Shown: positions 1 to 4,845 of the stretch, piece by piece
Layout: every line of letters begins with the position of its first letter
How positions within the stretch are numbered: the first letter of the stretch is position 1
Origin: an uncultured Oscillospiraceae bacterium
Lineage (GTDB): Bacteria; Bacillota_A; Clostridia; Oscillospirales; Oscillospiraceae
DNA: 8,000 nucleotides
Direction: 5' to 3'
Assembly (NCBI GenBank): GCA_947631675.1
Contig: CANRMG010000083.1
Span: forward strand, 1-8,000
Notes under the pieces: model-generated
Database searches by the model: none
Told to the model about the DNA's origin: nothing
Seen by the model: the letters and a program-made list of their open reading frames with translations, nothing else
Made by a program: the position numbers and the translations under genes

Positions 1-692
1 TCGGGGGACAGCTCCATGGTCTCGAAGTACTTCTCCATCAGCTCCTCGCTGGTCTCGGCGGCGGACTCGGCAAGCTCCGTATACAGCTCGTCCAGCCGGC
101 CGCTCATGGCGTCGGGCACGGGGATCTCCACCCGCTTTTTGCCGTCCATCTTATAAGCCTTGCGGGTGATCACGTCCACGATGCCGATATACTTCTCGCC
201 GTCCTTGATGGGGGCGGTCATGGTGCACACGGAGTTGCCGAAGCGCTCGCGCAGGCCGTCGAAGGTCTTGTCGAAGTCGGCGTGCTCCTCGTCCAGCTTG
301 GAGATATAGAAGGCACGGGGCTTGCCGGCGTCCCGCAGGTACTTCCAGCTCTTCTCAGCGCCCACGTTCACGCCGTCCTTAGCGGCCACGCAGATGACGC
401 CGATGTCGGCCACGCGCAGGGCCTGATACACCTCGCCGGCGAAATCGAAGAAGCCCGGGGTGTCGATAATGTTGATCTTGTAGCCCTGCCAGTTGGCGTA
501 CATGGTGGCGGCGGAGATGCTGATCTGGCGGCGGATCTCCTCGGGGTCGTAGTCGGAGACGGTGTTGCCGTCCACCACCTTGCCCTGCCGGTCGGTCATG
601 CCCGCCACGGACAGGATGTTCTCGGCGAAGGTGGTCTTGCCGTTGGTGCCGTGACCCAGCAGGCAGATGTTGCGGATGTTCTTCATTTCCAT
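1..692 (-). CDS. Elongation factor G-like translational GTPase (EF-G paralogue, FusA2-type), N-terminal third, cut by the window edge
   Basis: The 230 residues present are a translation-factor G domain; a full protein of about 690 residues would be expected. The P-loop is GHGTNGKT (residues 13-20), and a switch I-like stretch RRQISISAA lies near 54-62. G3 is DTPGFFDF (77-84) and the base-recognition motif is SKLD (131-134). Canonical EF-G has AHIDAGKT, DTPGHVDF and NKMD, so the catalytic histidine of DTPGH is Phe81 and the Asn of NKxD is Ser131. This pattern fits the EF-G-like paralogue group rather than housekeeping FusA. EF-G proteins act on the ribosome in translocation or recycling; this paralogue's exact role is unknown. 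The start is ATG 692-690, with AAGGAG (703-708) 10 bases upstream; an internal ATG at 686-684 is less well placed. It has its own promoter downstream of the 798-3050 gene. Family assignment is confident, subfamily less so. Confidence 0.9.
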   Translation of the reverse strand, partial: MEMKNIRNICLLGHGTNGKTTFAENILSVAGMTDRQGKVVDGNTVSDYDPEEIRRQISISAATMYANWQGYKINIIDTPGFFDFAGEVYQALRVADIGVICVAAKDGVNVGAEKSWKYLRDAGKPRAFYISKLDEEHADFDKTFDGLRERFGNSVCTMTAPIKDGEKYIGIVDVITRKAYKMDGKKRVEIPVPDAMSGRLDELYTELAESAAETSEELMEKYFETMELSP

Positions 693-731
693 AGGTGCTG
701 CTCTCCTTATATCAGATACTATTTAACGGAA

Positions 732-756
732 AATAGGTATTTCACAAATAACTATT
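732..756. promoter_or_regulatory. Imperfect 25-bp dyad over the -10 box and start site, candidate operator
   Basis: AATAGGTATTT (732-742) and AAATAACTATT (746-756) are inverted repeats matching at 10 of 11 positions around a 3-base centre. The right arm covers half of the TATAAT box, and the predicted start (about 747) falls near the centre, so only one arm would be transcribed. That makes a protein-binding operator likelier than an RNA hairpin. AT-rich DNA forms such dyads by chance more readily, so this is a moderate call. Confidence 0.35.
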
Positions 757-782
757 ATACACGATTGGCAAAACCTTGGCAA
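754..782 (-). promoter_or_regulatory. Sigma-A-type promoter of the EF-G-like gene
   Basis: Read on the minus strand, TTGCCA (782-777, 5 of 6 to consensus) and a perfect TATAAT (759-754) are separated by exactly 17 bases. Transcription would start near 747, giving a leader of about 55 bases ending in AAGGAG and the ATG at 692. The box lies in an AT-rich island between two GC-rich genes. No terminator hairpin is visible between the upstream gene's stop (798) and this promoter, so read-through from upstream may also contribute. Confidence 0.8.
765..782. repeat. Direct repeat TTGGCAA, 11-bp period, in the -35/spacer region
   Basis: TTGGCAA occurs at 765-771 and again at 776-782, one helical turn apart. 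The distal copy contains the -35 hexamer. It could be a paired binding site for an activator or repressor, or a chance repeat. Confidence 0.3.
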
Positions 783-797
783 CACATTTATTTGCCT

Positions 798-3050
798 TTA
801 CCGGCTCTGGCCGAAGGCCAGGATCAGCACCGGCAGCGCCCACAGGAGCATGTACATGAGCACGTTGCCCGCCGTGGCCGTATCGAAGGAGCCGGCCCGG
901 AACAGCAGGAACATGGTCACCATGCCGATGACGGTGCCCAGCAGGGAGATGACCGTGCCGATGCGGCTGGCGCTGTAGAGCTTCCGGCCGGCCTCCGCCG
1001 CGTCCACCATGGGCCCCACGCCGGGCCGGGACAGCACCGCCGAGATGGGGCTGGGCTCCTCCCGGACGGAGGAGATGCGGTACCGGTCCCGGAAGGGCGG
1101 GAAGTTGAAGTTGTCCGTGGGCATGCGGAAAAGCTGCCGGATCATCAGGGGGGTGATGTTGAAATCCCGGATGGCGAATATGGGCTGGGTGCGGCCGGAC
1201 AGGAGGGTCATCAGCGCCTCCTGGACGCTGGACACGGGCACGTATTCCATCACGAACACGCCCACCAGCTCGCCGCTCAGGGCCGTGCAGATGGCGTTTT
1301 TCACCGCCAGGTTCTGGGGCAGGCGGATGCCCATCAGGTTCATGAACCCGGCGGAGCCCACCAGCGCCTGCTCGCCGTTTACCCAGGCGGACAGGCCGCC
1401 GCCCTCGTGGATGCGAAACTCCTCCGTCTTGAGGAGCTTATATTTGCGCCGCTCCATCAGCTCCATGAACACCTCCCCCGCGCCGCTGCCAGAGGCGGCC
1501 AGGAGACTGGCGGTGCTGGCCACCACCCGGTCCTCTTTGGCGCCCTCCAGGATGTTGATGCTGGCAAGCTTCATGTTCCCTGGGGGGAACAGGTCGCCGT
1601 CGAACAGGACCACCCGCTTGGTGCGGCCGATGTCGGCGCAGCCGGCATAGCCCGCCACGGCGGCCCCGGAGGGCTGCAGCTTCCGGGCGATGCGGGCGTA
1701 GGGCAGGGAGAAGCTCAGGAAGGAGGTGAACGACGCGCTGGCGGCCAGCAGCGCCGAGAAGGTGTGCAGGAAATAGGCGCCCCGGCCGTGCCAGCAGGCA
1801 AGCCCCGCCAGCACCAGGGAGGCCAGCAGCAGCAGCGGCGCCGCGGCGGCGTAGGTGGTCTGGCAGAAGTCGGGCTCCTCGGTCCGGTGGACCACCCCGT
1901 AGAGGCTCTGCTGGGTGCGGCACAAAAACCGGCCGCCCCGCTTCAGCTCGTCGCAGGTCAGCACGGAGGGGTTCTGGGATATGGCGGCCATGCGCATGGT
2001 CCGGGCCCGGGCCGTGCACAGCAGCTTTTCGCCCCACAGCGCGGCGGCCAGGGAGAAGCCTCCCACCGCGCAGAAGGGCATGGCCTCGCCGTAGCCGAAG
2101 GTGACAAGGCCCGCATCCACCGCGCTCATCAGCGCCGCCAGCGCGGCCAGGCACTCCGCTCCCGGCTGCAGCTCCAAAAGCTGCCGTACGCCGGCGGCCA
2201 GGACGTCCAGGGACGAGAGCATCACCGTCAGCAGCAGCACCAGGGACACGCCAGCCTGTACGGCAGTGCTCCGGCCCAGCAGCCCGAACATGGGCAGGCG
2301 CAGGCTGATCCACGCCAGCACCAGGCACAAAAACACGCATACCCGCAGCCGGAACCGCAGGGGGCGGAGCTGATAGACGTAGAAGCGGTTGGCCCGCTTG
2401 GGGTCCATCTCCTCCTCGTCCTCGTATTCCTCCGGGTCGGGCCAGTTGGCCGCCTCCGCCTTCTGCAGCTCCTTGCGGGCGGCGCGGGTGGCGAAGAACC
2501 GGGCCAGGGGGGTGAGAAAGCGGTCCTTGGCGGAGGGGCGGGGCATCTCGTCCTCCGGGGGCCGGGACACGGGCCGGCGGGGCCGGTCATCGGCCGGGCG
2601 CTCCCGGCGGCGCGCCTCCGGGGGCGCCTCATCCGGCTCTTCCTCCCAGGGCTCGTCCTCTTCCTCCGGGGCCTCGCCCTGCCGGCCCAGGTCCAGGTCC
2701 ACGGTGATGGTCCCGTCGCCGGCGATATGTACCCGGGACTTCTTCTGCCCGGCCTCCGGGGCGGGGGCGTCCTCCTCCGGCTCTTCCTCCAGCAGATCGC
2801 CCAGGCCCATGGCGTCGAAATCCAGCTCGGGCACCTGCTTATGCTGGCTCAGGGTCTCGCCCAACGCCTCCATGACGATCTGCCGGGAGCGCTGAGCGAT
2901 GGCCTCGGCCGCCCTGACCGGCTGGGCGGGGTCCGCCGGGCTGTCAGGGGCCTGGGCCTCCGCCGGGCGCTTCCGGTAGCTGTCCAGAAGGGATTCCAGG
3001 GAGTACTCCCCGAAATCCGGGAGAAGGTTGTCCAGATAATGGTCACTCAT
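798..3050 (-). CDS. Degenerate P-type (P1B-like) ATPase membrane protein, probable pseudoenzyme with charged N-terminal extension
   Basis: 750 residues. Residues 1-225 are a soluble, highly charged region with acidic runs (about 87-140 and 206-216) and an Arg/Pro-rich patch (147-164). Hydrophobic helices follow near 233-252, 263-288, 299-318, 322-343, 400-420, 427-450, 696-718 and 726-746. This 4+2+2 arrangement with a large cytosolic domain before the last pair is the P1B-ATPase plan. Residues 479-491 (RVVLFDGDLFPPG) sit where FDKTGTLTxG should be: Asp484 remains but KTGT is gone. EGGGLSAWVNG and ALVGS (549-566) resemble the nucleotide-binding domain's GxG...VxG....VG signature. IRDFN (627-631) may be a relic of TGDN. 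No CPC, TGE or GDGxND is present. The start overlaps the rlmB stop (ATGA) and has only weak Shine-Dalgarno complementarity, implying translational coupling. Family relation is inferred from motif order and topology; function is unknown, and transport by phosphorylation looks unlikely. Confidence 0.7.
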   Translation of the reverse strand: MSDHYLDNLLPDFGEYSLESLLDSYRKRPAEAQAPDSPADPAQPVRAAEAIAQRSRQIVMEALGETLSQHKQVPELDFDAMGLGDLLEEEPEEDAPAPEAGQKKSRVHIAGDGTITVDLDLGRQGEAPEEEDEPWEEEPDEAPPEARRRERPADDRPRRPVSRPPEDEMPRPSAKDRFLTPLARFFATRAARKELQKAEAANWPDPEEYEDEEEMDPKRANRFYVYQLRPLRFRLRVCVFLCLVLAWISLRLPMFGLLGRSTAVQAGVSLVLLLTVMLSSLDVLAAGVRQLLELQPGAECLAALAALMSAVDAGLVTFGYGEAMPFCAVGGFSLAAALWGEKLLCTARARTMRMAAISQNPSVLTCDELKRGGRFLCRTQQSLYGVVHRTEEPDFCQTTYAAAAPLLLLASLVLAGLACWHGRGAYFLHTFSALLAASASFTSFLSFSLPYARIARKLQPSGAAVAGYAGCADIGRTKRVVLFDGDLFPPGNMKLASINILEGAKEDRVVASTASLLAASGSGAGEVFMELMERRKYKLLKTEEFRIHEGGGLSAWVNGEQALVGSAGFMNLMGIRLPQNLAVKNAICTALSGELVGVFVMEYVPVSSVQEALMTLLSGRTQPIFAIRDFNITPLMIRQLFRMPTDNFNFPPFRDRYRISSVREEPSPISAVLSRPGVGPMVDAAEAGRKLYSASRIGTVISLLGTVIGMVTMFLLFRAGSFDTATAGNVLMYMLLWALPVLILAFGQSR

Positions 3051-3790
3051 TGGCGCTGTCTTACTATCTCATAGAGCAGGACCGCGGCCGCGGCGGAGGC
3101 GTTCAGGGAGTTCACCTTTCCCATGAGGGGGATGTCCATGACGAAATCGCAGGCTTCCCGCACTAGGCGGCTCATGCCCGCGCCCTCCGAGCCGATCACA
3201 AGGCAGATCGGTCCTTTCATATCCGTTTTCCAAAGAGGGTTGCCGCCCCCGGCCTCGGCGCCGTAGATCCAGATGCCCCGCTGCTTCATGGTCTCCAGGG
3301 CGGCGGAGAGGTTGGGCACCCGGGCCACCAGCATATGCTCGGCGGCGCCGGCGCTGGTCTTGTCCGCGGCGGCGGTGAGGCCGGCGCTGCGGTGCCTGGG
3401 TATGACGATGCCGTGGGCCCCGGCGCACTCGGCGCAGCGGATGACGGCCCCCAGGTTCCGGGGGTCCTCCAGCCCGTCGCACACCACCACGAAGGGGTCC
3501 TCGCCCAGGGCCTCCGCGTGGGCCAGAATGTCCTCCAGGGTGCAGTACTCCCGGGCGGCGGCCACGGCGATGACGCCCTGGTGGGCGTGGGTCTGGCTCA
3601 TGGCGTCCAGCTTCCGCCTATCGCACTCCGTCACCGCCACGCCGGCGCTTCTGGCGCTGGAGGCGATGAAGGCCAGGGCCTTGTCAGAGCTTCCCCGGAC
3701 GAGAAACACCTTGTCCAGGGGCCGGCCGGCCCGGATGGCCTCGGTCACGGCGTTTTTTCCCTCTATTATGTTTTCTTCCGACATATTCAT
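3047..3790 (-). CDS. rlmB: 23S rRNA (guanosine(2251)-2'-O)-methyltransferase RlmB, TrmH/SPOUT family
   Basis: 247 residues, the normal size for the family. RlmB uses S-adenosylmethionine to 2'-O-methylate G2251 in the peptidyl-transferase P loop of 23S rRNA, in the cytosol. The N-terminal part (about 6-78, from IIEGKNAV to HQGVIAV) matches the SpoU substrate-binding domain. The SPOUT knot motifs follow in order: DPRNLGAVIRCAECAG (109-124, with the conserved Asn112), LVIGSEGAGM (197-206, with Glu202), and IPLMGKVNSLNASAAAAVLL (220-239). The reading frame stays open far upstream, but that extension is antisense to the rhomboid-like gene and unlike the family. The ATG at 3790 is chosen, with ATG 3784 (MSEENII) an alternative. 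Neither has a clear Shine-Dalgarno, and a -10-like box lies just upstream. The stop overlaps the next gene's start by 4 bases, so the two form an operon. Confidence 0.93.
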   Translation of the reverse strand: MNMSEENIIEGKNAVTEAIRAGRPLDKVFLVRGSSDKALAFIASSARSAGVAVTECDRRKLDAMSQTHAHQGVIAVAAAREYCTLEDILAHAEALGEDPFVVVCDGLEDPRNLGAVIRCAECAGAHGIVIPRHRSAGLTAAADKTSAGAAEHMLVARVPNLSAALETMKQRGIWIYGAEAGGGNPLWKTDMKGPICLVIGSEGAGMSRLVREACDFVMDIPLMGKVNSLNASAAAAVLLYEIVRQRQ

Positions 3791-3799
3791 ACAGCTTAC

Positions 3800-3827
3800 A
3801 CTATAACACAAACATCCCCAATTTAAA
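3800..3827 (-). promoter_or_regulatory. Candidate promoter of the rlmB operon
   Basis: Read on the minus strand, TTTAAA (3827-3822, 4 of 6) and TATAGT (3805-3800, 5 of 6) are 16 bases apart. Transcription would begin near 3793, only a few bases before the ATG at 3790, giving a leaderless or nearly leaderless message. A start further upstream in the same AT-rich stretch cannot be excluded. Confidence 0.4.
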
Positions 3828-3886
3828 AGGAAAATAATCGGCTTTGGGAAAATTTGCACCCGCCCCGCCGGCGGCGGAAAAATTAG

Positions 3887-3915
3887 TGGACTTTGGCGGC
3901 AAAAAAGGGTATGAT
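3887..3915 (+). promoter_or_regulatory. Candidate promoter of the rhomboid-like/beta-propeller operon
   Basis: TGGACT (3887-3892, 4 of 6 to TTGACA), a 17-base spacer and TATGAT (3910-3915, 5 of 6 to TATAAT). The predicted start is near 3922, immediately ahead of AGAGGTG and the TTG at 3935. The -10 box overlaps an in-frame ATG at 3911, which argues against that ATG as the start if this promoter is used. The very short leader lowers confidence. Confidence 0.4.
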
Positions 3916-3919
3916 TGAC

Positions 3920-3928
3920 AAAGAGGTG
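3920..3928 (+). promoter_or_regulatory. Shine-Dalgarno AAAGAGGTG that selects a TTG start at 3935
   Basis: AAAGAGGTG is a strong complement to the 16S rRNA 3' end and lies 6 bases before TTG 3935-3937. The competing in-frame starts, TTG 3893 and ATG 3911, have no well-spaced ribosome site; AAGGG lies only 1 base from the ATG. Confidence 0.6.
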
Positions 3929-3934
3929 ATAGCT

Positions 3935-4807
3935 TTGAGGTCCCTGAACAAAAAGATAGACCAGTTCTGCTGGAACCATCCCCGCTTCGGCATACCGAGG
4001 CTGATGATGTTCGTCGTCATCGGCAAGGTCATCGTGTGGCTGTTCTGCCAGATGGACCGGACGAACACGCTCATCTATTACCTCTACTTCAACCCGGCCC
4101 TGTTCTGCCGGGGCCAGGTGTGGCGGATAATCACCTTCGCCCTGCTGCCGGACTCCAACTCCATTTTGTGGTTCGCCTTGGCGCTGTATTTTTACTACTT
4201 CATCGGCAACAGCCTGGAGATGGCCTGGGGCGCGGGGAAGTTCACGATCTACTACCTGAGCGGCATGGCGCTGACGGCCCTGTATTCCCTGATCTACTAC
4301 TGGATCAGCGGCATGGCCGTGCTGGTGACGGCCAGCTATCTGAACCTGTCGCTGTTTTTCGCCTTCGCCACCCTGTGGTCGGACCAGCGGGTGCTGCTGT
4401 TCTTCTTCATACCCATCAAGATCAAGTGGCTGGCTTGGCTGGACGCGGTCATGTTCGTGATGTCGGTGGTGACCTACATCGGCCAGGGCGCCGTCGGTCT
4501 GGCGCTGGTGCCGGTGGTGGCCATGCTCAACTACCTGGTGTTCTGCGGCGGGTGGCTGTTCGACTTCTTCCGGCCGGCCAGCGTCCGGCGCAAGACCGTC
4601 CAGAAGGCCCGGACCATCCAGTTCAAGCAGGCGGCCAAAAAGGTCCAGCAGGAGCAGAAGGCCCAGGGCTACACGAGAAAGTGCGACGTCTGCGGCCGGA
4701 CGGACCGGGATTATCCGAATCTGGAGTTCCGCTATTGCAGCCGCTGCGCCGGCTATCACTGCTTCTGCATCGACCACATCAACAACCACGTCCATTTCAC
4801 CGAGTGA
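3935..4807 (+). CDS. Rhomboid-family-like membrane protein, catalytically degenerate, with C-terminal Cys/His zinc-binding tail
   Basis: 290 residues from the TTG start. The rhomboid fold is indicated by WRIITFALLPD (63-73, the WRxxT element of the L1/TM2 region) and GNSLEMAWGAGKF (91-103, the GxxLExxxG...F element). Several hydrophobic helices follow, ending near residue 209. The catalytic signatures are missing: GxSG is TASY (132-135, Ser134 without its glycines), the FLH element is LLP, and the last helix has VPVVAMLNY where AHxxG with the catalytic His is expected. A basic, coiled-coil-like stretch (217-245) leads to a zinc-binding-like tail: C250-x2-C253, C268-x2-C271, H275, C276, C278, H281, H285, H287. 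It is probably a membrane scaffold or chaperone-like pseudoprotease rather than a protease; this is inference. An upstream ATG at 3911 would add 8 residues. The beta-propeller gene follows 38 bases downstream in the same direction. Confidence 0.75.
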   Translation: MRSLNKKIDQFCWNHPRFGIPRLMMFVVIGKVIVWLFCQMDRTNTLIYYLYFNPALFCRGQVWRIITFALLPDSNSILWFALALYFYYFIGNSLEMAWGAGKFTIYYLSGMALTALYSLIYYWISGMAVLVTASYLNLSLFFAFATLWSDQRVLLFFFIPIKIKWLAWLDAVMFVMSVVTYIGQGAVGLALVPVVAMLNYLVFCGGWLFDFFRPASVRRKTVQKARTIQFKQAAKKVQQEQKAQGYTRKCDVCGRTDRDYPNLEFRYCSRCAGYHCFCIDHINNHVHFTE

Positions 4808-4828
4808 CGCCTGCCTGCGGGCGCTTTT
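4808..4828 (+). terminator. Weak hairpin plus T-run between the rhomboid-like and propeller genes, possible attenuator
   Basis: CGCCTG (4808-4813) can pair with CGGGCG (4818-4823), including one G-U pair, around a 4-base loop. CTTTT follows at 4824-4828. The stem is only 6 bp and the T-run has 4 bases, so it would at most cause partial termination before the gene at 4846. Confidence 0.25.
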
Positions 4829-4845
4829 GAAACGAAGGGGAGCCC

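Noticed and set aside
798..3050. Calling the 750-residue gene a working copper or cadmium ATPase
   Set aside because: DKTGT, CPC, TGE and GDGxND are all missing in an otherwise intact reading frame, so a transport function is not supported.
798..3050. Calling the same gene a decaying pseudogene
   Set aside because: There are no internal stops or frameshifts across 750 codons, the start is tightly coupled to rlmB, and the hydrophobic helices and domain spacing are preserved.
282..3074. A 930-codon plus-strand open frame spanning the EF-G-like 5' end, the intergenic gap and the pseudo-ATPase gene
   Set aside because: It lies antisense to two well-supported genes, crosses a promoter region, and its product is compositionally biased (Gly, His, Gln, Ala, Arg) with no recognisable domain. 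Long antisense frames are expected in GC-rich codon use.
3791..4795. N-terminal extension of the rlmB frame to 582 codons
   Set aside because: The extra region is antisense to the rhomboid-like gene, lacks any homology to SPOUT proteins, and the RlmB family begins right at MSEENIIEGKN.
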